Notes under the pieces: model-generated
Told to the model about the DNA's origin: nothing
What the model saw: the letters and a program-made list of their open reading frames with translations, nothing else
Database searches by the model: none
Made by a program: the position numbers and the translations under genes
From: DASSUW01 sp963811895
GTDB taxonomy: Bacteria > Actinomycetota > Thermoleophilia > Solirubrobacterales > Solirubrobacteraceae
DNA length: 64,000 nt
Direction of reading: 5' to 3'
NCBI GenBank assembly: GCA_963811895.1
Contig: CAWETE010000005.1
Span: 404,369-468,368 of the forward strand
Shown: piece by piece, positions 25,294-33,931 of the stretch
Layout: every line of letters starts with the position of its first letter
Position numbering within the stretch: the first letter of the stretch is position 1

Positions 25294-28119
25294 TTACCCG
25301 CTACGGCGGCGGCGTGCAGCGAAGTAGATCGTCGGGTCGCCCTGCTTGAGCCAGATCTCCGGATGGTCGAGCGGCACGAACGAGCGGTCGCCACCGGGCT
25401 CGCGCGTGGACGGCACCGAGTCGCCGCTCGGCAGGTGCATGATGAAGTTCACGGCCTTGGTGTCATCCACGAGCGGGATCGCGTAGACCGCTCCGAAGGC
25501 GTCCATCCCGGTCCGCTGGAACGGCCTGTCCCAGGCGATGGCCGCGAGTACCGCCGGATCGACGGCGTCGCCCCACATGTGCAGGCCCCATTGGCCGTAG
25601 TCGCCCGCGGGGCGGTTGTAGTGCACGATCGCGGTCGTCACCGGCGTCTGGACGACGGTCACGGTGCGCGGGGCGCTGGTCACCGTCCTCCCGGGCGCGT
25701 AGGCGAGCACGGCGCGGTACGTCACGCGCGCCTGGTCGGGCAGGGAGGAGGTGTCGTCGAACACCGTGTAGACCGGCGACGACTCGTCGGTCCCGATCGG
25801 CGCGAACGGCCCGCCGTTGACCGAGCGCTCGAAGCGCACGACGTAGTCGGCGTGCTCCGGCGTGGCGACGGCGCGGACCTCGACGGTCCCGCGCACGCGG
25901 CCGCCGTCGGGCGGCGCCTCGAGCGCGATGGCCGGCGGCGCCACCGTCAGCGTGCGGTCGCGGCTCGTGCGCGTATGGCCGGCGTTGTCGAGGACGACTG
26001 CCCGGTACTCGATCCGCGTCCCGGGCCGCTCGTCGGCGATGTCGTGGAACACGCGGTAGGGCGCGTTGTCGTCGGTGCCGATCGGCTTCCAGTGCCGGCC
26101 CTCGCGCGCGAGGAAGGTGACCTCGTAGAACGAGTCACCGTCGACCTCGGCGCCGATCTCGGCGCGGTCGCGCGCCGGGCCCGCTGGCAGCCTCAGCGAG
26201 ACGTCCGGCGCGCGCTTGCTGCGCGCCACGTGGTCCTCGGCGCGGTAGACGACGGCCGACAGCGCCGGCACGGTCACGCTCAGGCGCCCGGCGGAGTCCG
26301 ACTTCAGCGAGCCGGCGCCGGAGCCGTACAGCCGCTCGAACCAGCCGCGCGACATATAGGTCGGCACGGACGCCGTCTGCGTGCTCTCGGAGTTGTTGAG
26401 CGCCACCACGTACTCGTGCGGGTGCTCGCGGTCGAGCCGCGAGAAGGCGTAGACGCCAGGCCCGTCGGAGGAGAAGCGGTGCTGCTGTGCGCCGTCGCGC
26501 AGCGCGCCGTGACGCTTGGTCAGCGAGGCGAGCTCGGCGAGCTTGCGGTACAGCGGATGGCCGGCATCGAAGTTGTCGTCCATCGGCGTCTCGCCCGACC
26601 CGATGTTGTCGTTGTTGCCCGCCCCGTCGTCACCCGGGATCGGGTCGCTGAGGTTGTTGTACTGCGGCGACTGCGACGGGAACATGTCCTGCCGCGCGTC
26701 CTGGTCGCCGCCGGCGCCGGTGAACCCCTGCTCGTCGCCGTAGTAGACGACCGGGTTGCCGCGCGAGAAGTACATGAGCTCATGGGCGAGGCGGTCGCGC
26801 GCCAGCAGCTCCGACTCGGCCGCGCCCCGGTTGGCGTTGCGGACGAACATGCCCACCCGCCCGCGGTCGTGGTTGCCGAGGAACGTCGGGAGGTTGTAGA
26901 CGTTCGAGTCGGCGTCGGTGTACCAGTCGTCCTTGACGAAGAAGTCCCGCAGCGCGTCGGTCGGCTGCGACTCCGCGGCGAAGTCCATCGCCGACATCTG
27001 GAACAGGAAGTCGAGGACGCCCTGCACGTTGGTCTGCACCGGGTAGTGCGAGATCAGCTCGTGGCTGAAGTCCTCCGCGACCTCGCCGAACATGTAGAAG
27101 TCGCGGATCCCCTGCGATCGGGCGTAGCGCTCCATCTCGGGCGCGAACCGCTCCCAGAACGCGTCGTCGACGTGCTTCATCGTGTCCATGCGGAAGCCGT
27201 CGACGCGGAACTCGCGGATCCAGAACTTGTAGATGTCGATCATCCCGTCGACGACGCGCGGGTTCTCGGTGAAGAGGTCGTCGAGCCCGAAGAAGTCGCC
27301 GTACTGGGAGTTCTCGCCTGCGAAGGTCGTGTTGCCGCGGTTGTGGTAGAGGCTCACGTCGTTGAGCCACGCGGGGACCTTGACGTTCTGCTCGACGACC
27401 GGGACGCAGGGGCGGTAGGGGAAGCTGCGGCGCGGCTCGCTCTCGGGTCGTGGACACGGCGGCTGCCCGCTCGGTGCGAGCGCGGGGAACGTGCTGCCGC
27501 CGGCGAAGTCGCGGTCGTCGAAGACCGTCCCGCCGGCGGTCCGGTACGGGTACTGGTCCTTGGAGACGTAGACCGGCGCGGCGCCCTCCTGGTAGCGGAT
27601 GACGTCGGCCGTGTGGTTGGTGATCACATCGAAGTAGACCTTCATCCCGAGCCGGTGGGAGTCGCGGATGAGCAGCCGCAGGTCGTCGTTGCTGCCCAGG
27701 TGCGGGTCGATCTGGGTGAAGTCGGTGATCCAGTAGCCGTGGTAGCCGGAGGAGGGGAAGCCGTTGTTGTCCTGGACCGCCTTGTTCTTGAAGCTCGGCG
27801 TCAGCCAGATCGCGGTGGTTCCGAGGCCCTTGATGTATCCGAGCCGGTCGCGCAGGCCCTGGAGGTCGCCGCCGTGGTACCAGCCCTTGCCGGTCGGGTC
27901 GAAGCCGGACTGGCCTTCGCTCTTGCCGGGCGGCAGGTTGCCGTGGTCGTTGGCCGCCGATCCGTTCTGGAAGCGGTCGGCCATGACGAAGTAGAAGTTC
28001 TGGTCGGTGACCGGCTGTCGCAGGCTGTGACGGGCATCGCCGCCGGCCCAGGCCGGAGCGGCCAGGACGGCGGCGACGAAGGTGATGGCGAGAACGACGA
28101 ACGCGCGCGAACCGGGCAT
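25294..28119 (-). CDS. Secreted GH13 alpha-amylase/pullulanase-type enzyme with C-terminal CBM41-like domain
   Basis: This 941-residue secreted enzyme has a signal peptide (cleavage near APAWAGG). The GH13 barrel has conserved regions FDVITNHT, GFRMDTMKH (nucleophile Asp312), MFGEVAED (acid/base Glu346) and FLGNHDRG (Asp418). The barrel is followed by a C-domain, two similar Ig-like repeats sharing PIGTD(D/E)(N/S)(A/S)P, V-F-D-D/H and YRAV motifs, and a terminal domain with YNRPAGDYGQWGLHMWGDA and FIMHLPSGD. The terminal domain resembles the pullulanase PUD/CBM41 module, normally N-terminal. It should act on extracellular alpha-glucans. ATG 28119 is preceded by a GA-rich site, GGGGGAGGGG. Confidence 0.92.
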   Translation of the reverse strand: MPGSRAFVVLAITFVAAVLAAPAWAGGDARHSLRQPVTDQNFYFVMADRFQNGSAANDHGNLPPGKSEGQSGFDPTGKGWYHGGDLQGLRDRLGYIKGLGTTAIWLTPSFKNKAVQDNNGFPSSGYHGYWITDFTQIDPHLGSNDDLRLLIRDSHRLGMKVYFDVITNHTADVIRYQEGAAPVYVSKDQYPYRTAGGTVFDDRDFAGGSTFPALAPSGQPPCPRPESEPRRSFPYRPCVPVVEQNVKVPAWLNDVSLYHNRGNTTFAGENSQYGDFFGLDDLFTENPRVVDGMIDIYKFWIREFRVDGFRMDTMKHVDDAFWERFAPEMERYARSQGIRDFYMFGEVAEDFSHELISHYPVQTNVQGVLDFLFQMSAMDFAAESQPTDALRDFFVKDDWYTDADSNVYNLPTFLGNHDRGRVGMFVRNANRGAAESELLARDRLAHELMYFSRGNPVVYYGDEQGFTGAGGDQDARQDMFPSQSPQYNNLSDPIPGDDGAGNNDNIGSGETPMDDNFDAGHPLYRKLAELASLTKRHGALRDGAQQHRFSSDGPGVYAFSRLDREHPHEYVVALNNSESTQTASVPTYMSRGWFERLYGSGAGSLKSDSAGRLSVTVPALSAVVYRAEDHVARSKRAPDVSLRLPAGPARDRAEIGAEVDGDSFYEVTFLAREGRHWKPIGTDDNAPYRVFHDIADERPGTRIEYRAVVLDNAGHTRTSRDRTLTVAPPAIALEAPPDGGRVRGTVEVRAVATPEHADYVVRFERSVNGGPFAPIGTDESSPVYTVFDDTSSLPDQARVTYRAVLAYAPGRTVTSAPRTVTVVQTPVTTAIVHYNRPAGDYGQWGLHMWGDAVDPAVLAAIAWDRPFQRTGMDAFGAVYAIPLVDDTKAVNFIMHLPSGDSVPSTREPGGDRSFVPLDHPEIWLKQGDPTIYFAARRRRSG

Positions 28120-28150
28120 GGACCCCTCCCCCTCGGGTACATGCGCGATC

Positions 28151-28894
28151 CTACTTGAGCTCTGTGCGCCGGAGCCTGACCAGTCCGATCGCCAACACCA
28201 GGCCGACCCAGACCGCCGTCGCGGTCGCGAGCTGGCCCCAGTTCGTGCCGGTCATCGTCGCCGTGCTGTCCGCCAGGATCGACATGGGCCGGCCGAGGTC
28301 GAGCCAGTCGGCGGGCTTGTCGAGCGCGTGGATGGTCTCGCCGAGGATCGACCACGCGATCGGGATCACGAAGTACATGACGATGGCCAGCGCCGAGTTC
28401 ATGAACGCCAGGCCGAAGGCGACGCCGCCGAGCACGGTGATCAGCTCGAACAGCGTGTAGCGGCCGAGCTCGCCGAGCCCGAGGTCCCAGCTCCCGCCCG
28501 CGATGGCGGTGCCGAGGGCGGCGATCACGAGGCACGCGGCCACGGCGCACAGGGTGAGGATCGTGGCGCCGATCGTCTTGGCGACGACGATCCGCTCGCG
28601 CTGGGGCACGAGCGCGAAGGTGGAGAGCCCGGTCCGCTGCGACCACTCGCTGGTCACGAGCAGGATGCCGAGCACGGGCAGGACGATGGAGATGACCTGG
28701 ACCGAGTCCGAGAGGAGCGTCGACAGGTTGTGATCGGCCTCCTCGCCGAACACGAGCGACAGGGTGACGAGCGCGGCGGCCAGCAGGACGATGACGACCA
28801 GCAGCCAGAAGCCGGCGCGCGTGTCGGCCGACTTGCGCAGCTCGACGGCCGCGAGGCGGGGGATGCCCGGGCGGGCGATGACGGCGGTGCTCAT
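28151..28894 (-). CDS. ABC exporter permease (ABC-2 type)
   Basis: A 247-residue membrane protein with six hydrophobic segments and a cytoplasmic LVTSEWSQRTGLSTFALVPQRERIVVAKTIG loop, which is the typical 'E-W/T-L-L-P-R-R-x-x-x-x-A-K' coupling helix of ABC-2 permeases. It should pair with the ATPase encoded just upstream, whose stop overlaps this ATG (ATGA). With the divergent two-component system at 29923 it forms a classical antibiotic-sensing and export module, although the substrate is unknown. Confidence 0.88.
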   Translation of the reverse strand: MSTAVIARPGIPRLAAVELRKSADTRAGFWLLVVIVLLAAALVTLSLVFGEEADHNLSTLLSDSVQVISIVLPVLGILLVTSEWSQRTGLSTFALVPQRERIVVAKTIGATILTLCAVAACLVIAALGTAIAGGSWDLGLGELGRYTLFELITVLGGVAFGLAFMNSALAIVMYFVIPIAWSILGETIHALDKPADWLDLGRPMSILADSTATMTGTNWGQLATATAVWVGLVLAIGLVRLRRTELK

Positions 28895-29790
28895 GAGATC
28901 AGGGCCTCCTCGCGGCCGGTGGAGGTCAGGGAGAGGAAGAGCTCCTCGAGGCCGCCGGTGTCGGCGGGGCGCAGCTCGAGCAGGACGACGCCGGCCGCGG
29001 CGGCGGCGCGGCCCACGGCCTCCGCCTCGGCCTCGACGAGCAGCGCGCCGTCGGAGCCGGGGGTGGCGGTCAGGCCCGCGTCGGCCAGCGCCTCGTGCAG
29101 GGCGACCGGGTCGAGCCCGCGCACGACGACGCCGGTGGCGGCGAGCAGCTCCTGCTTGCTCCCCTGGGCGACGATCTTCCCGTTGCCGATGACGACGAGC
29201 TGGTCGGCCACCGCCTCCACCTCGCGCAGCAGGTGCGAGGAGAGCAGCACGGTGCCCGCGCGGTCGGCGAAGTCGCGCAGCAGCGTGCGCATCCAGGCGA
29301 TGCCCTCGGGATCGAGGCCGTTGGCCGGCTCGTCGAGGATCAGCACGCGCGGGTCGCCGACCAGCGCCTGCGCGATCCCGAGCCGCTGGCGCATGCCGAG
29401 CGAGTAGGTGCCGACACGCTTCTTCGCCGCCGTCTTCGACAGCCCGACGTACTCCATGAGCTCGTCGACGCGTGGGCGCTCGACGCCGAGCACCTTGGCG
29501 GTCAGGGTGAGCGCCTCGCGGCCGCTGCGGCCGGAGTGCTGGGCCGAGGCGTCGAGGAGGACGCCGACCTCGCGGCCCGGGTTCGGCAGGCTGCGGTAGC
29601 TCGTGCCCAGGACGCTGGCGGTGCCGGCGTTCGGGTTCGTCAGCCCGCAGATCATCCGCAGCGTGGTCGACTTGCCGGCGCCGTTGGGGCCGAGGAAGCC
29701 GGTCACGGTGCCGGGCTCGCAGGAGAAGGAGATGTCATCGACCGCCAACTGGCGGCCGTAGCGCTTGCTGAGATGCTCGACGGCGATCAT
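28891..29790 (-). CDS. ABC exporter ATP-binding protein (DrrA/BcrA-type)
   Basis: About 299 residues from ATG 29790, which has GGAG nearby; GTG 29808 is in frame. Walker A is GPNGAGKST (Lys40), the signature is YSLGMRQRLGIAQAL, Walker B is VLILDEPANGLDP and the switch His is in SSHLLREVE. After the nucleotide-binding domain there is a C-terminal extension typical of drug-export ATPases. It energises export of an unknown compound through the permease at 28151. The shared intergenic region with the sensor kinase carries palindromes that suit control by that system. Confidence 0.9.
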   Translation of the reverse strand: MIAVEHLSKRYGRQLAVDDISFSCEPGTVTGFLGPNGAGKSTTLRMICGLTNPNAGTASVLGTSYRSLPNPGREVGVLLDASAQHSGRSGREALTLTAKVLGVERPRVDELMEYVGLSKTAAKKRVGTYSLGMRQRLGIAQALVGDPRVLILDEPANGLDPEGIAWMRTLLRDFADRAGTVLLSSHLLREVEAVADQLVVIGNGKIVAQGSKQELLAATGVVVRGLDPVALHEALADAGLTATPGSDGALLVEAEAEAVGRAAAAAGVVLLELRPADTGGLEELFLSLTSTGREEALIS

Positions 29791-29828
29791 GGTCTCCAGG
29801 GTCGTCACAAGTTGCCCGGCGGTCCATC

Positions 29829-29861
29829 CACCCTAGGGTGAGTTCGTACCGACCTTGGTCG
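29829..29861. promoter_or_regulatory. Palindromes between divergent ABC exporter and sensor kinase genes
   Basis: The 132-bp divergent interval contains a perfect 12-bp palindrome CACCCTAGGGTG (29829-29840). A 12-bp dyad CGACCTTGGTCG (29850-29861) follows with only its two central bases unpaired. ACCGACC at 29848-29854 also recurs inverted as GGTCGGT at 29879-29885. They are positioned to be operators for the neighbouring response regulator, controlling the exporter, its own operon or both. This assignment is inference from position and symmetry. Confidence 0.45.
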
Positions 29862-29922
29862 ATGGTTGTTGCGACTTCGGTCGGTGTGCGGACCGCCGCG
29901 CGCGGCCCTACGCTGTCCGGCG

Positions 29923-31131
29923 ATGGAGCTCGAGCACCCACGGCTGCTGCCCGGCGTCCTCGTGCCCGACCCCGAGCGCGATCCGCGCAAGCGCTCGACG
30001 CGCGACTGGCTCGTCGACTTCGCGTGCTTCTTCGTCGCCGTCGTCGGCGGCTTCCTGGTCTTCGCCGAGAGCGCGGACCGGATGAGCGACCCGCTCCAGT
30101 TCTACGACCTCGTGGGTGGCGCGCTCGCCTCGCTCGCGCTGTGGTGGCGGCGCCGCTGGCCGGTCGGCGTCGGGCTCTTCGTGCTGGCGATGAACTCGTT
30201 CTCGTCCTCGGCGTCGATCGCCGGCGCCGTCGCGGTGTTCACCGTCGCCGTCCACCGCCGTGCGGCGGTCGCCTTCGCGCTCGGCGCGGTCTCGCTCGCC
30301 ATCACGCCGATCCTGCTCGCCATCCAGCCCGACGATCCGGAGACGCCGTTCCTGCTGGAGCTGCTGATCGGCGTGCTGGCCATCGGCGCGGTCATCGCCT
30401 GGGGCATGTTCGTGCGCTCGCGGCGCCAGCTGGTGCTCTCGCTGCGCGACCGGGCCGAGCGGGCCGAGGCCGAGCAGCAGCTGCGGGTCGAGCAGGCGCG
30501 CCAGCACGAGCGGGCGCGGATCGCGCGCGAGATGCACGACGTGCTCGCGCACCGCATCTCGCTGCTCAGCCTGCACGCGGGCGCCCTGGAGTTCCACCCC
30601 GACGCGTCGCCCGAGGAGATCGCCCGCGCGGCGGGCGTGATCCGCGCCAGCGCGCACGACGCGCTGGAGGACCTGCGCACGGTGATCGGCGTGCTGCGCG
30701 CCGAGGCGGGCGACGGCGACCCCGAGCCGCCGCAGCCGACGCTGGCCGACCTGCCCGCGCTGATCGAGGAGTCGCGCGAGGCCGGCATGCAGGTGGGCTT
30801 CGAGTGCGAGCTCGCGGACCCCGCGGCGGTCCCGGCGGCGACCGGGCGCAGCGCGTACCGGATCGTGCAGGAGGGCCTGACCAACGCGCGCAAGCACGCG
30901 CGCGGGGCGGCGGTGGAGGTCACGGTCGAGGGCACCGCCGGCACCGGGCTGATGATCGAGATCCGCAACCGGCTGCCCGTCGGCGTCGCGGCCGCGAGCG
31001 AGATCCCCGGCACCGGGACCGGCATCGTCGGCCTGGCCGAGCGGGCGAGCCTGGCCGGCGGGCGGCTCGAGCACGGCCGCACCGCGTCGGGCGACTACCG
31101 GCTGTGGGCGTGGCTCCCGTGGCCGCCGTGA
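29923..31131 (+). CDS. NarL/DesK-type sensor histidine kinase
   Basis: This 402-residue kinase has five or six hydrophobic helices in residues 30-165, then a HisKA_3 domain with REMHDVLAHRISLLSLHAG (His205). A HATPase domain follows, with IVQEGLTNARKHARG (N-box) and the GTGTGIVGLAERASLAGG glycine-rich lid. It lacks a large extracellular sensor loop, as in intramembrane-sensing kinases that work with ABC exporters. It is followed by its response regulator with a GTGA overlap and is divergent from the ABC exporter genes, which are its likely target. Confidence 0.92.
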   Translation: MELEHPRLLPGVLVPDPERDPRKRSTRDWLVDFACFFVAVVGGFLVFAESADRMSDPLQFYDLVGGALASLALWWRRRWPVGVGLFVLAMNSFSSSASIAGAVAVFTVAVHRRAAVAFALGAVSLAITPILLAIQPDDPETPFLLELLIGVLAIGAVIAWGMFVRSRRQLVLSLRDRAERAEAEQQLRVEQARQHERARIAREMHDVLAHRISLLSLHAGALEFHPDASPEEIARAAGVIRASAHDALEDLRTVIGVLRAEAGDGDPEPPQPTLADLPALIEESREAGMQVGFECELADPAAVPAATGRSAYRIVQEGLTNARKHARGAAVEVTVEGTAGTGLMIEIRNRLPVGVAAASEIPGTGTGIVGLAERASLAGGRLEHGRTASGDYRLWAWLPWPP

Positions 31132-31778
31132 TCCGGGTCCTGATCGTCGACGACGACGCGCTCGTGCGCGCCGGCCTGTCGATGATGCTGGCGGGCACCG
31201 ACGACATCCGCGTGGTCGCCGAGGCGTCCGACGGGTCGGAGGTCGCCTCCGCGGTCGACGCCTTCGGGCCCGACGTGGTGCTGATGGACATCCGCATGCC
31301 GGGCATGGACGGCCTGGCCGCGACCGAGCGCCTGCGCGCACGCGAGAAGGCGCCGCAGGTCATCGTCCTCACGACCTTCGACGCGGACGACCACGTCCTG
31401 CGCGCCCTGCGAGCCGGCGCGGCGGGGTTCCTGCTGAAGGACACGCCGCCGCCCGAGATCATGCGCGCGATCCGGCTCGTGGTGGCGGGCGAGGCGATGC
31501 TCTCGCCGGCCGTCACACGGCGGCTGATCGAGCATGTGGCCGACGACGGGCTGGCCGCCCGCCGCGCCCGTGCCCGCGAGCTGCTGGATCGTCTGACCGA
31601 CCGCGAACGCGAGGTCGCGGTCGCGATAGGTCAGGGCAAGTCGAACGCCGACATCGCGGCCGAGCTGTACATGAGCGTCGCGACGGTCAAGGCGCACGTC
31701 TCACGGCTGCTGACCAAGCTCGAGGCCGGCAACCGCGTCCAGGTCGCCCTGCTGGCGCACGACGCGGGAATCGCTTAG
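31128..31778 (+). CDS. NarL/LuxR-family response regulator
   Basis: A 216-residue protein with a receiver domain: acidic pocket VDDDAL, phospho-acceptor Asp54 in LMDIRMPGMDG, Thr in LTTFDADDHV and Lys in FLLKDTPP. The LuxR helix-turn-helix is LTDREREVAVAIGQGKSNADIAAELYMSVATVKAHVSRLLTKL. It is the partner of the upstream kinase. GTG 31128 overlaps the kinase stop; GTG 31119 is a possible earlier start. It probably binds the palindromic intergenic region upstream of the operon. Its stop overlaps the stop of the convergent second response regulator by four bases. Confidence 0.92.
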   Translation: MIRVLIVDDDALVRAGLSMMLAGTDDIRVVAEASDGSEVASAVDAFGPDVVLMDIRMPGMDGLAATERLRAREKAPQVIVLTTFDADDHVLRALRAGAAGFLLKDTPPPEIMRAIRLVVAGEAMLSPAVTRRLIEHVADDGLAARRARARELLDRLTDREREVAVAIGQGKSNADIAAELYMSVATVKAHVSRLLTKLEAGNRVQVALLAHDAGIA

Positions 31779-32446
31779 ACCAGCTCCCGCATGCGGCCGG
31801 CGGCCTCGACGGCCTCCTCGCGCGAGCGGACGCCGAGCTTGCGGTAGAGGTTCTTCAGGTGCGAGCGCACCGTCTCGCTCGACAGGACGAGCAGGCGCGC
31901 GATGTCCTCGTTCGAGGCGCCGCCGGACAGAAGGTCGAGGACCTCCCACTCGCGGTCGGTCAGCTTGCTGCGGACGGGGCGCAGGCCCATCCCGCCGGTC
32001 GGCGCCGCGCGGTAGTGCTGGACGAGCTGCATGGCCAGCCGGCGCGAGATCGCCGCCTCGCCGTCGAGGGAGCCGCGCAGCGCGCGCGGGAGCGAGGTGA
32101 GCTCCATGTCCTTGGACAGGTAGCCGGCGGCGCCGGCCCGCAGGCCGCGCAGCCCGAGCGCGTCGTCGGCCGAGCCGGTGAGCAGCACGACGCGGATCTC
32201 CTGGTCCTGCTCGTGGATCCGCCGCGTCGCCTCGATGCCGTCCATCTCGGGCATCATGTAGTCCATCACGACCACGTCGGGCCGGTAGAACAGCGCCAGC
32301 TCGACCGCCTCGCGGCCGGTCGTGGCCTCGGCGATGACGGTCATGTTGTCGGCCTGCAGGGTGTCGCGGATCAGGCGACGGACGAGCGGGTCGTCGTCGG
32401 TGATCAGCGCGCGGATCCGGGGGGCGTCGTCCGTGACGTCGCTCAT
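31775..32446 (-). CDS. NarL/LuxR-family response regulator (orphan)
   Basis: This 223-residue protein has a receiver domain with ITDDDPLVRR, Asp62 in VVMDYMMPEMDG, LLTGSADDALGLRGL and Lys in GYLSKDM. The C-terminal LuxR domain is LTDREWEVLDLLSGGASNEDIARLLVLSSETVRSHLKNLYRKLGV. No kinase gene adjoins it on this strand. A 61-codon frame precedes it and overlaps its ATG (ATGA). It converges on the other response regulator with a four-base stop overlap. Confidence 0.9.
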   Translation of the reverse strand: MSDVTDDAPRIRALITDDDPLVRRLIRDTLQADNMTVIAEATTGREAVELALFYRPDVVVMDYMMPEMDGIEATRRIHEQDQEIRVVLLTGSADDALGLRGLRAGAAGYLSKDMELTSLPRALRGSLDGEAAISRRLAMQLVQHYRAAPTGGMGLRPVRSKLTDREWEVLDLLSGGASNEDIARLLVLSSETVRSHLKNLYRKLGVRSREEAVEAAGRMRELV

Positions 32447-32631
32447 CAGGCGATCCGCGAGCGCGCGGCGCCCTGGCCGTGTCGGTGGGTGGACACTCCG
32501 CCGTCCGGGGCCAGCAGGAGCGACATCAGGACCGTCGAGCGCATCGTGCGCGGCGGCTGGGGCCGGGTGCTGGGGGTCAGGACGGCGCGGGCGCGGTTCG
32601 CGTGGGGATTCGGTACGGGGGACGGCTTCAT
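32446..32631 (-). CDS. Small hypothetical protein coupled to the orphan response regulator
   Basis: A 61-codon frame from ATG 32631 whose stop overlaps the ATG of the downstream response regulator (ATGA), the same coupling seen between real genes in this window. Nearly every codon ends in G or C, as expected of coding sequence here. The peptide is Pro/Arg-rich (PSPVPNPHANRARAVL, APDGGVSTHRHGQGA) with a short hydrophobic patch and no recognised domain. It could be a genuine small protein or a translated leader that sets regulator levels. Confidence 0.45.
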   Translation of the reverse strand: MKPSPVPNPHANRARAVLTPSTRPQPPRTMRSTVLMSLLLAPDGGVSTHRHGQGAARSRIA

Positions 32632-32726
32632 GCTGCGCAGACTCCCGGGTGCCGGTTGGCGCCCGCTTACCGTCCCCTTGACGCGGTCTTGTGATGATTT
32701 ACGGGCGCCGTGACCGTCATACGACC

Positions 32727-33677
32727 ATGACCTCCATCGAGCTCGACGACCGGACCGCCTTCGAGGCGCTCGCCACCCGCCACCGGCGCGAGCTCCAGCT
32801 CCACTGCTACCGGATGCTGGGCTCGCTCGAGGAGTCCGAGGACCTCGTCCAGGAGACCTTCCTGCGCGCCTGGCGGCGGCGCGAGACCTTCCAGGGGCGC
32901 TCGACCCCGCGGGCCTGGCTGTACCGGATCGCCACCAACGCCTGCCTCGACGTGCTGCAGCGGAGCCCGCGCAGGCCGCGCGGCGGCGAGGTCCCGTGGC
33001 TGCAGCCGTATCCCGACGAGCTGCTCGAGGGGATCGCCGAGCCGGAGGCCGGGCCCGACGCGCAGGTGGTGGCCAAGGAGACGATCGAGCTGGCGTTCAT
33101 GGTGGCGATCCAGCACCTGCCGCCGAAGACGCGCGCGGTGCTGATCCTGCGCGACGTGCTCGACTGGCCCGCCAAGGACACCGCGGCGCTGCTCGAGACC
33201 AGCGTGGCGGCGGTCAACAGCGCGCTCCAGCGGGCGCGCGCCGGCCTCAAGGAGCACCTGCCCGAGCGGCGCGCCGAGTGGGCGCCGGGCGCCGATCCCA
33301 CCGAGGCCGAGCGCGAGCTGCTGGACCGCTACGTCGAGGCGAGCGACCGCGCCGACGCGCACGCCATCGCCGCGCTCATGCGCGAGGACTCGACGTGGTC
33401 GATGCCGCCGGAGCCCGGCCTCTGGCGCGGGCGCGACGCGATCGTGGCGGCGTGGGTCGAGGGCGGCATGGGCACCGTGGAGTTCGGCGAGTTCCGCTGC
33501 CGGGTGACCTCGGCCAACCTGCAGCCCGCCGTCGCCTGCTACCTGCGGCGGCCGGGCGAGACCGAGTACTCGGCGCTCGCGCTCGACGTGCTGCGCATCG
33601 AGGAGGGCGAGATCGCCGACATCACGAGCTTCACGTACCCGGTCTTCCCGGCGTTCGGCCTGCCCCCGAAGCTCTGA
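32727..33677 (+). CDS. ECF sigma factor, TIGR02960-type with SnoaL-like C-terminal domain
   Basis: A 316-residue sigma-70-family protein. Region 2 is RHRRELQLHCYRMLGSLEESEDLVQETFLRAWR with WLYRIATNACLD. Region 4 is LPPKTRAVLILRDVLDWPAKDTAALLETSVAAVNSALQRAR. A C-terminal domain of about 120 residues from ERELLDRYVEASDRAD, with SMPPEPGLWRGRDAI, is NTF2/SnoaL-like and takes the place of a classical anti-sigma factor in these ECF groups. A small cupin-like gene overlaps its stop. Target promoters cannot be read from this window. Confidence 0.92.
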   Translation: MTSIELDDRTAFEALATRHRRELQLHCYRMLGSLEESEDLVQETFLRAWRRRETFQGRSTPRAWLYRIATNACLDVLQRSPRRPRGGEVPWLQPYPDELLEGIAEPEAGPDAQVVAKETIELAFMVAIQHLPPKTRAVLILRDVLDWPAKDTAALLETSVAAVNSALQRARAGLKEHLPERRAEWAPGADPTEAERELLDRYVEASDRADAHAIAALMREDSTWSMPPEPGLWRGRDAIVAAWVEGGMGTVEFGEFRCRVTSANLQPAVACYLRRPGETEYSALALDVLRIEEGEIADITSFTYPVFPAFGLPPKL

Positions 33678-33931
33678 TGCGCTTCGAACGCCGGATCGTC
33701 TCCGTGCCGCCGGGCGGCGCACTCGAGTACGACGAGGCGGTCTGGCGCGACGCGCTCGTGCTCGTCGTGCGCGGCGAGATCGAGCTCGGCGGCGAGCGGT
33801 TCGGCCGCGGGTCGGTGCTCAGCCTCGCCGGCCTGTCCGTGCGGGCGCTCCACAACCGGGGCGCGGAGCCGGCCGAGCTGTTCGCCGTCAGGCGTCAGCG
33901 AGCAGCGCGCGCGGCACGAGCAGGCAGGTGA
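33677..33931 (+). CDS. Small cupin-like protein
   Basis: An 84-residue protein starting at ATG 33677 inside the sigma factor stop codon (TGATG). The pattern IVSVPPGGALEYDEAVWRDALVLVVRGEIELGGERFGRGSVLSLAGLSVRAL follows a single-domain cupin: strand, turn, G-E-I-E-L, then a 'G-x-x-L' strand. The usual His metal ligands of motif 1 are not evident. Coupling to the ECF sigma factor suggests a sensor or modulator of it; that is inference. Its last 44 bases overlap the opposing gene's 3' end. Confidence 0.65.
   Translation: MRFERRIVSVPPGGALEYDEAVWRDALVLVVRGEIELGGERFGRGSVLSLAGLSVRALHNRGAEPAELFAVRRQRAARAARAGR

Noticed and set aside
29829..29861. CACCCTAGGGTG palindrome as a member of the GGGTGA/TCACCC regulon
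   Set aside because: It contains GGGTGA but the half-site spacing is 2 bases and it lies in an unrelated exporter/two-component locus; treated as a separate operator candidate.
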